A DNA stretch of 64,000 bases from Myxococcus stipitatus (GTDB lineage Bacteria; Myxococcota; Myxococcia; Myxococcales; Myxococcaceae). A program made the position numbers and the translations under genes. The DNA is taken from NCBI RefSeq assembly GCF_021412625.1, contig NZ_JAKCFI010000006.1, forward strand, positions 434,001 through 498,000, given 5' to 3'. Below the pieces are notes generated by a model. That model was given only the letters and a program-made list of their open reading frames with translations, did no database searches and had not been told where the DNA came from. Positions 56,189 to 64,000 of the stretch are shown here, one piece after another (position 1 is the first letter of the stretch; the number at the start of each line of letters is the position of its first letter).

Positions 56189-57006
56189 GCGGCGGAGCGG
56201 CGGCGGCCGGCGACGACGGAGACGACGGCGCGCCCCGATCCCACCGCCGTCACCCGCCCATCCTGGCTGACGGACACGACAGCGGAATCCGAGGTGAACC
56301 ACTCGAGCGGCACCGTATCGAGCACGACGCCGTTGCGATTGAAGGCCCGCGCCTGGAGCAGCACGGACTGGCCCCGGCGCTGGAACTGATGGTGCGTCAG
56401 GTTGAGGCCCAGGCGCGCGAAGTCCGCGGGCACCACCTGCACGGCGATGTGGCGCGACAGGTGCCCCAACGTGGCGCTGACCGTCGCCGAGCCCGGCCTC
56501 ACCGCCACCAGCTGCCCATCCTCCACCCGCGCCACCGTCTCGTCCGAGGAAGAGAAGTTCGGCGCGGCGTCCGCGAGCGAAGCCCCCTGTTCGTTGCGCG
56601 CCACCACCCGCAGCTTGATGGTCCTCCCCACCTCCAGGAAGTCCGCGCCCGGAGCCCGGACGTCCAGCGAGTTGAGGATGACGAGGTCCAGGGGCAGCGC
56701 CTCGCGCACCTTTCCCCCCGTCACGCCGATGACGGTCTTCCCCGACCGGCGCACCGTCAGCACGCCATCCTGCACCAGGGCGACCTCGGGCGCGGAGCTG
56801 GTCCAACGCAGCTTCGGCTCGGTCATGCGCTGGCCCTCGTCATCGAGGACCACGAAGTCCAGCTTCACGTTCTGCCCGGGTGTGCGCAGGAACTTCGACT
56901 CGAGGGGCTGGAGCGTGATGGAGGTCGGCGTCGGCCCACAGGCCGCGAGCAGCCCGAGAGCGAGGAGAGCGACGGAACGAAGAAAAGGAGTGCGCGGCGT
57001 CTTCAC
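56170..57006 (-). CDS. lipoprotein with tandem BIG2/Ig-like domains
   Basis: A 278-residue lipoprotein with lipobox LLAAC (Cys23). Three bacterial Ig-like (BIG2) units follow, each with the typical S-x-D-x-x-V-A-x-V pattern then G-x-A-x-V: SSAPEVALVQDGVLTVRRSGKTVI, SSDETVARVEDGQLVAVRPGSATVSA, TSDSAVVSVSQDGRVTAVGSGRAVVSV. The start is a GTG at 57006 with a weak ribosome binding site. It is convergent with traB. A surface adhesin or spacer role is usual for such proteins; no enzyme domain is present. Confidence 0.83.
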   Translation of the reverse strand: MKTPRTPFLRSVALLALGLLAACGPTPTSITLQPLESKFLRTPGQNVKLDFVVLDDEGQRMTEPKLRWTSSAPEVALVQDGVLTVRRSGKTVIGVTGGKVREALPLDLVILNSLDVRAPGADFLEVGRTIKLRVVARNEQGASLADAAPNFSSSDETVARVEDGQLVAVRPGSATVSATLGHLSRHIAVQVVPADFARLGLNLTHHQFQRRGQSVLLQARAFNRNGVVLDTVPLEWFTSDSAVVSVSQDGRVTAVGSGRAVVSVVAGRRRSAAEFVVP

Positions 57007-57045
57007 GGCGGCGACAGCGGGACAGGGGCGGGAGGAGCGCCCATC

Positions 57046-57747
57046 TTAAACACGCCGACCACCGTGCACGCGAGCGAGGATGTTCCACACCGGGGCCCCT
57101 GGGAGCCCCAAGCGTCCACAAGCACCCATCCAGGCATGCGGTCCCCCCGCGTCCCGTGGCCGCCCGCCTCGGGAGAACAGGAAGTGGGGCACGTCGAGGT
57201 CGCTCTCGGTCGAGTCCTGGGAGGCGACGATGATGAGCCGCTGCCCGGGCTCGGCGAGGTCGACGACGTAGCCCGCCTTCGTCCTGCCCACGCCCTGGAC
57301 GACCCGGACGCGCTGACGCCCCGCCTGCGCCGGGTCCGTGGGGACGTCCATCCCCCGAGCTGCCCACCAGGCAAGCGCACCAACGTCCCCACCAGATAGA
57401 AGCCGGCCACCGCGGTGAACCGCCGCACCACCCTCGCGTCGAAGCGCGTGCCCGCTCGATGGCCGATGAGCCGAAGCGCCGTGTCCGGAGGAAGCCCCGG
57501 GTGCGGCGGCGCCGGAAAGGTCAGCAGGTCGAAGGCGCAGGGCACCGCCAGCATCCGCCCGCACTGCACCGGCCCGCGCCAGGCCCGGCAGGAGGTTGTC
57601 GAGGACGACCAGCTGGTCGAACCCGCTCACTCCCACCTGTCGCGCCAGGAGGCTCTCCCCCATGCCGCCCACCGCGAGGCGGTTCAGCACCGCATAGCGC
57701 CCGAAGGCCCGGGGGACCGGACTGCTCGCGAGCGTCATCGCACGCAC
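57046..57747 (-). pseudogene. composite pseudogene: Ser/Thr kinase N-terminus joined to HD-GYP C-terminus
   Basis: From 57747 to about 57568 the translation is the start of a Hanks-type kinase (FGRYAVLNRLAVGGMGESLLARQ, then VVLDNLLPGLA, where the expected catalytic Lys position is Asp). The frame then becomes nonsense. In the next frame (about 57569 to 57352) the text reads DTALRLIGHRAGTRFDARVVRRFTAVAGFYLVGTLVRLPGG, the typical end of an HD-GYP/HD phosphohydrolase domain. From 57351 the first frame resumes with MDVPTDPAQAGRQRVRVVQG as its natural continuation, which needs one frameshift. So an internal deletion seems to have fused two genes and later frameshifts broke the product. No functional protein is expected. 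Confidence 0.62.
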
Positions 57748-57818
57748 TCGCTATCGCGCCGACATGGGCCCACGCCAGTTCCCGCCCTCCGTGACGCAAC
57801 TGGATGGCGGGGTGCCCA

Positions 57819-59762
57819 TTACAAACCCCGCGGGGCCAGCCAGGTCAGCCGGGGGATGCGTCCGGAGGGCTGGGGCCCGGGAGCCAGCGCAAGGGGTTGG
57901 ACATACAGGCCCAGGCGTTCGCGCCGCCACCATGCGCCGGTGCGCCGCCGCTCGGCGATGTCGGTCATCCGGTAGTCATACAGCACCGCCCGGACCTGCC
58001 GGGGAGGCGCGTCTGGAAAGGGATTGCCCGCCAGCAGCCCGAGGACGTCCGGGGAGCCCTGGAGCAGCCTCGCCAGGAAGGCGATGAACCAGGTCGGTGG
58101 CGACGAGAGCGCGGCGAACCACATCTGCCAGTCCAGCCGGGGCTGGTGCGGAGCCACCTGTGAGGGAGGCTGGTCCACGGCCCCCACCTTGTAACGGAAG
58201 GGATAGGCCTCCCAGTGCTCACCGTCCCTCGAACCCTCGACGACGATTTCCGGGCGCTCCACCGTCATGACGCTGAAGAGGCCGTACCGGTTCACCGAGC
58301 GCAGCGGGCGCGCGCAGCCGTGGAGCCACGACAACGGACGCAGGACCCGCTCCGGGAGGCGCGCCCCTCGCTCGAAGCGCATGAAGACGTCCGCGGCCCC
58401 CAGCACCACCAGCGGCGAGACGAGCGCGCCCGACAGCGCCGTCCGCCACCAGGGCCGGAGCGGCGCACTCGCGCCAGGCCCCAGGGGGAGCACCCGCCCC
58501 AGGGCCGCGTCATCCAACAGCCACAGTCCCAGCACCGCCGACTGGAGGTTGAAGAAGCCATAGTTGCCCGTGGCGGCGATGAGGGCCTGGAGCGCCGTGA
58601 AGGCGCCGAAGGCGAGCATCCTCGGCCGTCGCGGCAGGAACACGAAGAAGGGCCCCACGACCTCCAGCGCGAGCACCGCGCCCGTCGAGGCCCGCTGGAC
58701 GGAGGACGGGAGGTGGTGCGCGTACCAGCCCCCTCGCGTCGGCAGGGGCGCCGTCTCGTAGTAGTGGCGACACGCCGTCAGCTCGCGCCACGTGCGGTCC
58801 CCGGACTGCCACTTGCTGATCCCCGAGCCGAAGTAGAGCCGGAACACGAGCAGTCGGAAGAGGAACACCTCCAGCGCGCCGGGCCCACGCCTCCCCAGTC
58901 CGGGACGCAGCCCATCGGGCGCGGTGAGCACCGACAGCAGGCCCATCTCCAGCAACAGCACGTCCCACTGGAACGAGAGGAACTCGCGCCCCACCGACGC
59001 GTAGGAGAGATACAAGCCCCACAGCAGCGCCAGCGCGGGACGCGGCGCGATGCCGAGCAGCACCGCCAACGCCAGTCCCTGCCCCACTCGGCACCCGCGC
59101 ACCAGCGCTTCGTCGGAGGCGTCGAGCCAGAACACCGTGGGCCGCTGGCGCCAGCGCTCGCGCGCGGAGGTCGCCTCGCGGTCCGCCGCCAACAACTCCC
59201 TGGCCGGGCGGATGCCGCGTGAGCCGATGAGCCCGAGCACCTGCCGCCCCAACGACGTGAAGGCGATGAGATAGACGCCTCCCATCAGGCGCAGGAAGCC
59301 CCAACGGACCCAGCGGTACTCGCGAGGCACCACCTCGCGTCCGAAGAGCCAGCGGTCCACACGCGAGGCCGCGGTGCGGTGCCGCGCGATGACGCCGTAG
59401 ACGACACGTGCCACGGAGAGCACGCCGGGCAGCAGGCCCAGCCTCGCCGCGACGCGGGTCGGCCAGCGGGGCGACCAGGTGAGCGCGCGGAAAGCGGCCT
59501 CCGCGCCCTGGGAGTACCGGCCCGAGGGCTCCACGAGCTGCATCGCCCGACGCATCCGCTTCGAGGAGATGCCGAGGAGCCACCGCCGCCAGTCACTGCC
59601 TGGAAGGAAGCGGACCCGCCCCTCCGTGCGCGCGCTCCAGCGCGCCACCCAGCGCCGGCAGAAGCCACAGTCACCGTCATAGAACACGAGGGGACGCGGT
59701 CCTCCCGAGGCCCATCGCCGCGAGCCAGGGCGGGGGAATGCGTCGGGCGCCGTCGCGCGCAT
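57819..59762 (-). CDS. DCC-family thiol protein fused to lipase maturation factor
   Basis: A 647-residue membrane protein. Residues 20-140 are a DCC (DUF393) domain with LVFYDGDCGFCRRW, the D-x-x-C-x-x-C thiol motif. The rest is a lipase-maturation-factor family protein (LMF1-like) with several helices: RWGFLRLMGGVYLIAFTSLGRQ, YLSYASVGREFLSFQWDVLLLE, FGSGISKWQSGD, NYGFFNLQSAVL and the late domain NRYGLFSVMTVERPEIVVEGSRDGEHW. AAGGAGGATGGACTC precedes ATG 59762. In animals LMF1 folds secreted lipases in the ER; bacterial members may fold exported hydrolases. The fused thiol domain suggests a disulfide-linked folding role. Confidence 0.87.
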   Translation of the reverse strand: MRATAPDAFPRPGSRRWASGGPRPLVFYDGDCGFCRRWVARWSARTEGRVRFLPGSDWRRWLLGISSKRMRRAMQLVEPSGRYSQGAEAAFRALTWSPRWPTRVAARLGLLPGVLSVARVVYGVIARHRTAASRVDRWLFGREVVPREYRWVRWGFLRLMGGVYLIAFTSLGRQVLGLIGSRGIRPARELLAADREATSARERWRQRPTVFWLDASDEALVRGCRVGQGLALAVLLGIAPRPALALLWGLYLSYASVGREFLSFQWDVLLLEMGLLSVLTAPDGLRPGLGRRGPGALEVFLFRLLVFRLYFGSGISKWQSGDRTWRELTACRHYYETAPLPTRGGWYAHHLPSSVQRASTGAVLALEVVGPFFVFLPRRPRMLAFGAFTALQALIAATGNYGFFNLQSAVLGLWLLDDAALGRVLPLGPGASAPLRPWWRTALSGALVSPLVVLGAADVFMRFERGARLPERVLRPLSWLHGCARPLRSVNRYGLFSVMTVERPEIVVEGSRDGEHWEAYPFRYKVGAVDQPPSQVAPHQPRLDWQMWFAALSSPPTWFIAFLARLLQGSPDVLGLLAGNPFPDAPPRQVRAVLYDYRMTDIAERRRTGAWWRRERLGLYVQPLALAPGPQPSGRIPRLTWLAPRGL

Positions 59763-59920
59763 GAGTCCATCCTCCTTGAGAGAAGGGTGCGCGTGCCCGG
59801 AGGCGCAGGCCGCGCCGGACCACCGGGGCGAGGCCGCTCCAGGGGAGGGAGGGCGAGCGGGCGGGCGAGACAGGCGCGGGCGCCCCCTGGACACCGTGGG
59901 GCGGTGCCTAGCTTCTCCGC

Positions 59921-60574
59921 ATGAGCGAGCCCAAGGGGAAGGCACGACGATTGGTCGAGGTGGTGCCCGGCGTCCACCACTGGAGCGTGGCCGATGACCG
60001 TCTCGGCGGAAGCCACAGCGACGCCTACGCGGTGGTGGACGACGACGGCGCGGTCGTCCTCATCGACCCATTGCCCATCGACGAAGCGAAGCTGCGCGAG
60101 TTGGGGGACATCACCGCCATCCTCCTGACGGCGGGCAACCACCAGCGCTCCGCGTGGCGCTTCCGCAAGGCGTTCGGCGCGCCGGTCTGGGCGCCGGAGA
60201 ACGCCTACGGGCTCGAGAGCGAGCCGGACTACACCTACGTGGCGGGCGACACGCTCCCCGGGGGGCTGATGCCCTTCCACACGCCGGGGCCCGCCATCGC
60301 CATGTACACGCTCTGGATGCAGCGACATCCGCGCGGCGTCGCCTTCATCTCCGACCTGTTGATCCACGACGACAAGGGCACGCCGAAGTTCGTCCCCAAC
60401 GAATACCAGGACGCTCCGCTGCGCACCCGGCAGAGCGTCCAGCGCATCCTCGACCACCTCACCGTGGACACCGTGTGCTTCGCCCACGGCGAGCCCATCG
60501 TCAGCAATGGCGCCGCCGCCCTGCGCCGGGCGCTGGAGGAGGAACGGGAGGCGCCCGGCGCGCCCTCGCCTTGA
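59921..60574 (+). CDS. MBL-fold protein with degenerate metal site
   Basis: A 217-residue metallo-beta-lactamase-fold protein (VEVVPGVHHWSV, VLIDPLPIDEAKLRELGDITAILLTAGNHQRSA). The place of the HxHxDH motif reads TAGNHQRSAWRF, so most zinc ligands are missing, although FHTPGPA, ISDLLIHDD and FAHGEPI keep the later positions. Similar degenerate MBL proteins exist and their role is unknown. No signal peptide, so cytoplasmic. It is divergent from the DCC-LMF gene, 158 bases away. Confidence 0.8.
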   Translation: MSEPKGKARRLVEVVPGVHHWSVADDRLGGSHSDAYAVVDDDGAVVLIDPLPIDEAKLRELGDITAILLTAGNHQRSAWRFRKAFGAPVWAPENAYGLESEPDYTYVAGDTLPGGLMPFHTPGPAIAMYTLWMQRHPRGVAFISDLLIHDDKGTPKFVPNEYQDAPLRTRQSVQRILDHLTVDTVCFAHGEPIVSNGAAALRRALEEEREAPGAPSP

Positions 60575-60779
60575 GCCGCGAGGAGGCCGATTGGGTAGGC
60601 TCCTGGGATGCATTCGGACACGCGGGAGCGCTTCCTCGATGGGGCCGTGAGGGCCTGGTCCACCGATGCGCGGCTGTGGTGCAGCGCGCGTGGAAGACGA
60701 GCGCACGAGGGTGCCCCACCTCCGACACACGAGTGGCCTCCCCGCGTGAGCCCACCTCTTCCAAGGAGCGCGGGCCCGT

Positions 60780-61571
60780 TCAGCCCTCTCGCACGAGGAC
60801 GTGCCCTGCCTCCACGCCAGGAGGCACCAGGTGCAGCACCTCCCCCGCGTCCGCCCGGTCCAACAACCCACCCAGCGCGGGCAGGTCCGTGACGGCGACA
60901 CGCAGCGTGGGCTCCAGCGTCAATCGCCGCTCCATCGCCGCCGCCACGCGGGCATCGTCCGACACATCCGTCTCGTAGACGAAGGTGCGCTCACCATACT
61001 CGTGACCACCGGGCACACGCCCCACCAGCCGCAACGGCCCCAGGCGCGCGTGGACCCGGACGCTGGGGTTGTCCCACTGGGCCACGCCGCGCAGCCGCTT
61101 CGCGCGAAGCATGCGCAACGTGAGCAGCTTCACCCACGCGCCCACGCCACCTCCCGGCAGGAAGCTCATCAACGACACGCCGATGAAGAGCCCTGGCGTC
61201 AGTGACGGCGCCGCGTAGTACGCCGCGCCGATGGCAAGGTCTTCATCCGCGAGCCCCAACCGCTCCCGCGCGCGCGGCTCCAGCATCCGCGCCGGACAGC
61301 GCAGCAGACCGATGGCCCCGGGCAGCAGGTACAGGTCCGACAGCACCCAACGCGGCACGCCGATGCCACCGAAGGCGAACTGGTTCAGGACGAGATACTG
61401 CGCCGCCAGCTCCAGGTTCCGCTCCGCGGGCAGGTACCTCACCGGCATTCCGAACGGCGCGAGGTCCAACGACTCGACGTGCTCCCCCGAACCCAGCGCC
61501 ATGAGGGAGACGCCCGGGTGCCGGGAGAAGAAGTCCTCCGCCTGCCGCGTCAGCGAGCGCGCGTCACTCAT
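60780..61571 (-). CDS. hypothetical protein coupled to amidinotransferase-like gene
   Basis: A 263-residue protein of unknown family. The start at 61571 overlaps the stop of the upstream gene by 8 bases, implying translational coupling. It has a hydrophobic centre (YYAAPSLTPGLFIGVSLMSFLPGGGVGAWVKLLTL) that may lie in or at the membrane, a preceding VLSDLYLLPGAIGLLRCPARML, and a C-terminal soluble region (VVALPALGG-like DLPALGGLLDRADAGEVLHLVPPGV). No motif for catalysis was recognised. Context suggests a partner or transporter-like protein for the amidinotransferase-like product. Confidence 0.72.
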   Translation of the reverse strand: MSDARSLTRQAEDFFSRHPGVSLMALGSGEHVESLDLAPFGMPVRYLPAERNLELAAQYLVLNQFAFGGIGVPRWVLSDLYLLPGAIGLLRCPARMLEPRARERLGLADEDLAIGAAYYAAPSLTPGLFIGVSLMSFLPGGGVGAWVKLLTLRMLRAKRLRGVAQWDNPSVRVHARLGPLRLVGRVPGGHEYGERTFVYETDVSDDARVAAAMERRLTLEPTLRVAVTDLPALGGLLDRADAGEVLHLVPPGVEAGHVLVREG

Positions 61572-62463
61572 CGGCTTCGATGTCCTTCGCCACCGTCGAC
61601 AGCCGGACCTCGTCGGGAATCCGCACCGCGTCCTCCGCCACCCGCGCCCGGGAGACGAGACACCGCGAGGAGCCGCCTCCCTTCTCACACAGCTCGCGCA
61701 TCGTGAGCGACACCACCCGCATCCCCAATCCCTCCAGCCGCACGCGCACCGCCTCCGGCACCACGGATGGCGCCAGCAGGTCCCAACCCAACGGCAGACC
61801 ATTCGTCGCATAGCGGCGAATCTCGTCCTCCGTCACCCTCAACAGCCGCTCCTCGCCGAAGCGCTCGCGCAGCAGCTCGAACGAGTCCGGAGCGACGACC
61901 TCGGGACACACCATCAACCGGTCCACCTGGGGCAGCGGCAGCACGGCCATGTTCCCGTGGAAGGCGGGCTCGCGGACCCGCACCCGCACCACCTCGCCCG
62001 GGAAATATCGCGCCGCCGCCTCCATCCCCTCCCGCGTCGTGCGCCCGCCCCAGAACAGCAGCGTGGCGCCATCGAACGTCGCCACGTCGCCATGGGCCTC
62101 CCAGACGCCGACATCCGGGTCCACCACGTCGAAGCCCATGCGCCGGGCCAGGGGCGCCCAGTGGTCCCGCTCGGCTCGACGGTGCTCGCTCATCATCCGG
62201 GGCAGGAGGAACAACGGCGCGGCGCCCTCGCGCGCCACCACCTGGCCACACTCCGCCGCGTAGGGCATTCCCGTCAGCAGCTCCGACGGCGAGGGCAACG
62301 CCACCACCGTGCCACCTCGCGCCTCGATGGCCCGCGCCAACGCCAGCCACTCCCTCCGGGCCGCGCGCGCATCCACCTGCGGCGCCTCGCGGCTGCGGAA
62401 GTTGTTGCGTCCACGCAGCGCCCAACCACGTCCCGGCGGAGACATGAGGAAGAGGTCCATCAT
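61564..62463 (-). CDS. amidinotransferase / arginine deiminase-fold protein
   Basis: A 299-residue protein of the guanidino-group modifying (GME) fold, close to DDAH and amidinotransferases. It has the opening GRNNFRSREAP, an acidic HGDV motif (WEAHGDVATFDG), the central AFHGNMAVLPLPQVDRLMVCPE with His, and the C-terminal GGGSSRCLVSRAR with the candidate catalytic Cys. In the family these residues attack guanidino carbons of arginine-like molecules. The true substrate is unknown; peptide-linked or free arginine derivatives are possible. Adjacent ATGs at 62463 and 62460. Coupled to the unknown gene downstream. Confidence 0.8.
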   Translation of the reverse strand: MMDLFLMSPPGRGWALRGRNNFRSREAPQVDARAARREWLALARAIEARGGTVVALPSPSELLTGMPYAAECGQVVAREGAAPLFLLPRMMSEHRRAERDHWAPLARRMGFDVVDPDVGVWEAHGDVATFDGATLLFWGGRTTREGMEAAARYFPGEVVRVRVREPAFHGNMAVLPLPQVDRLMVCPEVVAPDSFELLRERFGEERLLRVTEDEIRRYATNGLPLGWDLLAPSVVPEAVRVRLEGLGMRVVSLTMRELCEKGGGSSRCLVSRARVAEDAVRIPDEVRLSTVAKDIEADE

Positions 62464-62588
62464 GCGCTGCTTCTACCCTCCGCGCCCCCACCTCGTCACC
62501 CCGGCCCCGCCACGCACTGAACGCTGGAGCACGCGAGCGCGCATTCGGGCTGGCCCCGGGCCCTGGGTCGGGAGAGGCTGTCCCTCCC

Positions 62589-64000
62589 GTGGACGAGACG
62601 CCCCTGCCCGAGCCCGAAGCCCTGCGGTCCCTGCTGAAGACCGCCCTGGAACTGCCGTCGCTCCAACCCCACGCCGCGCGCCTCGGGCGACTGGTGGACG
62701 ACTACGCCCGGGGCGTGGCGCGCAAGGACGCGCCGCTCGCGGTGGCGCTCGTGGGCGCGACAGGCGCGGGCAAGTCCACCCTGCTCAACGCGCTCGCCGG
62801 CCAATCCCTCTCGCGCGAGGGCGTGGACCGCCCCACCAGCACCGCCGCCACCGTGTTCGCGCCCGACGGCGCCGCCGTGGAGGAGCTGGCGAAGTCCGGC
62901 GCCCGCGTGCTGCGCTACGCCCCCGGCCCCCAGGCGCTGTGGGGCGGACAGGTGTTCATCGACACACCGGACCTGAACAGCGTGGCCACCACCCACCGCG
63001 ACGTGGCGCGCGCCGCGCTGGAGCGCGCGGACGTGGCGCTGGTGGTGATGCACCGGGGCAGCGTGGCGGAGGCCTCGCAGGTGGAGTTCCTGGCCGAGTT
63101 CGCGCGGCGCCGCGCGCTCGTCTTCATCCTCAACTTCGCGGACGAGCTGTCCGCCGAGTCCCGCGAGACGCTCAAGGCCCAGGTGCGCCGCGTGGCCTCC
63201 GAGCAGTATGGCCTCGCCAGGGACGACGTCCCCGTCTTCGCCATCAGCGCGCTGGCCGCGCGGGATGGCCGTGACGTCTCGGGCGAGTTCGGCGCCCTCC
63301 TCTTCCACCTCCGGGGCCTCGCCTCACAGGCGGTGGCCGCGCGCGTGCGCCATGGCAACGCGCTGGGCGCGCTCGACGAAGTCCACGCCACGGTGAAGGC
63401 CTCGCTGGAGGAGACGGACGCGCTGCTCGCGCGCACGAAGGCGGCGCTGGGCTCGGGGTTGGAGAAGGCGTCGGAGGGACTGCGCGAGGACTTCGACGCG
63501 CGGCTGAAGCTGGCCCACGGGCACCTCGCGGCCGAGGTGCGCAGGCAGGCCGGTGGCCGCTTCTGGGGCCCGGCGGCGTGGGGGCTGCGCCTGTCCGTCT
63601 GGGGCGCGAGCGGGCTGGGCGCGGCGGCGCTCGTGGGGCGACGCAGCCTGCCCGCGGGGTTGGCGGTGGCGGCGGCCTCCACGGTGGTGGACGCCGTGCG
63701 CGGCCACACGCGGGCGCGCGCCGCGGAGAGCGCGGTGGTGGAGCCCTTCGAGGACGACTTCGGCGCGGAGTCCGCCGCGCGCACCGCGCTCGCGGAGGCG
63801 CGCAGCGTGGTGCGCTCGAGCGGACTGGACCCGGCCCTGCTCGGCGTCCCGGACGTGGAGCTGATGCTGGAGGAGGTGCGCGCCGCGCGGGCCAGCGCCT
63901 GGCGCTATACGGCCACGACGGGCGTGGGCGAGGCGGTGGCCGGCTGGTGGCGCACCGCGCGCTGGCTGGTGCTGCCGCTCATCAACCTGCCGCTGCTGGC
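62589..64000 (+). CDS. dynamin-like GTPase-domain protein, copy 2 (3-prime end outside window)
   Basis: At least 470 residues without a stop up to the window edge. GTG 62589 has GGGAGAGG about 11 bases upstream. G1 is GATGAGKST (56-64), followed by Thr in RPTSTAATVF, G3 DTPDLNS, and G4 replaced by ILNFADELS. The long helical part after residue 260 contains TVKASLEETDALLARTKAALGSGLEKASEGLREDFDARLKLA, a stalk-like coiled coil, then hydrophobic segments (AALVGRRSLPAGLAVAAAS and near the edge WLVLPLINLPLL). It shares G-motif forms with the GTPase at 49-50.7 kb; dynamin-like proteins often work in pairs. Confidence 0.83.
   Translation, partial: MDETPLPEPEALRSLLKTALELPSLQPHAARLGRLVDDYARGVARKDAPLAVALVGATGAGKSTLLNALAGQSLSREGVDRPTSTAATVFAPDGAAVEELAKSGARVLRYAPGPQALWGGQVFIDTPDLNSVATTHRDVARAALERADVALVVMHRGSVAEASQVEFLAEFARRRALVFILNFADELSAESRETLKAQVRRVASEQYGLARDDVPVFAISALAARDGRDVSGEFGALLFHLRGLASQAVAARVRHGNALGALDEVHATVKASLEETDALLARTKAALGSGLEKASEGLREDFDARLKLAHGHLAAEVRRQAGGRFWGPAAWGLRLSVWGASGLGAAALVGRRSLPAGLAVAAASTVVDAVRGHTRARAAESAVVEPFEDDFGAESAARTALAEARSVVRSSGLDPALLGVPDVELMLEEVRAARASAWRYTATTGVGEAVAGWWRTARWLVLPLINLPLL

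Noticed and set aside
60608..60720. MHSDTRERFLDGAVRAW... open frame resembling the start of a nucleotidyltransferase
   Set aside because: Only about 35 plausible codons before the reading decays and no nucleotidyltransferase GS motif; at best a tiny gene remnant.

Overview
The window is very GC-rich (roughly 70%) and gene-dense. Gene order and gene content point to a fruiting myxobacterium of the family Myxococcaceae. The strongest evidence is a traA-traB pair (outer-membrane exchange receptor with a MYXO-CTERM-like tail, followed by an OmpA-domain partner) and a TolQ-TolR-TolR operon that matches the gliding motor aglR-aglQ-aglS. Many Cys-lipoproteins, hybrid histidine kinases and Pro-rich linkers fit the same group. 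No rRNA, tRNA, CRISPR array, prophage or insertion sequence was seen.

Layout. 0-6 kb: the N-terminus of an AraC regulator divergent from a quinone oxidoreductase, a discoidin/PKD/esterase lipoprotein and a MASE1 hybrid histidine kinase. 6-9.3 kb: a TM2-like protein, a DUF1579-like protein, a putative glycolipid-binding protein with a divergent AraC regulator, and a HAD phosphatase. 9.3-11.5 kb: aglRQS with a clear sigma70-type promoter and a rho-independent terminator. 11.6-25.7 kb: an MshEN-domain protein, an MsrB-MsrA lipoprotein, a 1670-residue polytopic membrane protein, two overlapping sensor-kinase genes (one without an ATPase domain), a beta-helix lipoprotein and an SDR. 25.8-30.3 kb: two tandem Uma2-type nucleases, then a compact PHA-synthase operon (small coiled-coil protein, PhaC, alpha/beta hydrolase, ATP-grasp protein). 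30.3-39.2 kb: a propeller lipoprotein, a YhhQ-type transporter, a FolB-cupin fusion overlapping a FolM-like reductase, a WV-repeat exported protein, a LysR/aldo-keto reductase divergent pair with a palindromic operator, a methyltransferase, an MBL hydrolase and a Gre factor.

39.2-48.9 kb: small envelope proteins, a Ser-rich lipoprotein coupled to a 988-residue DUF4105 protein, a LuxR regulator, a metallophosphoesterase and a thioredoxin/TPR lipoprotein. 48.9-57 kb: a dynamin-like GTPase, a diadenylate-cyclase-like sensor protein, then traAB and a BIG2-domain lipoprotein. 57-64 kb: a composite pseudogene (kinase N-terminus joined to an HD-GYP C-terminus), a DCC-lipase maturation factor fusion, a degenerate MBL protein, an overlapping pair encoding an amidinotransferase-like protein and an unknown protein, and a second dynamin-like GTPase cut by the window end.

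How it fits together. The two best understood modules are cell-surface systems that work together in social myxobacteria: Agl motors drive gliding on surfaces, and TraA/TraB then fuse outer membranes of compatible, aligned neighbours and exchange lipids and lipoproteins. Many neighbours encode exported lipoproteins or envelope proteins. Most start sites were moved downstream of the longest open frame to agree with Shine-Dalgarno sequences, lipoboxes or signal peptides.
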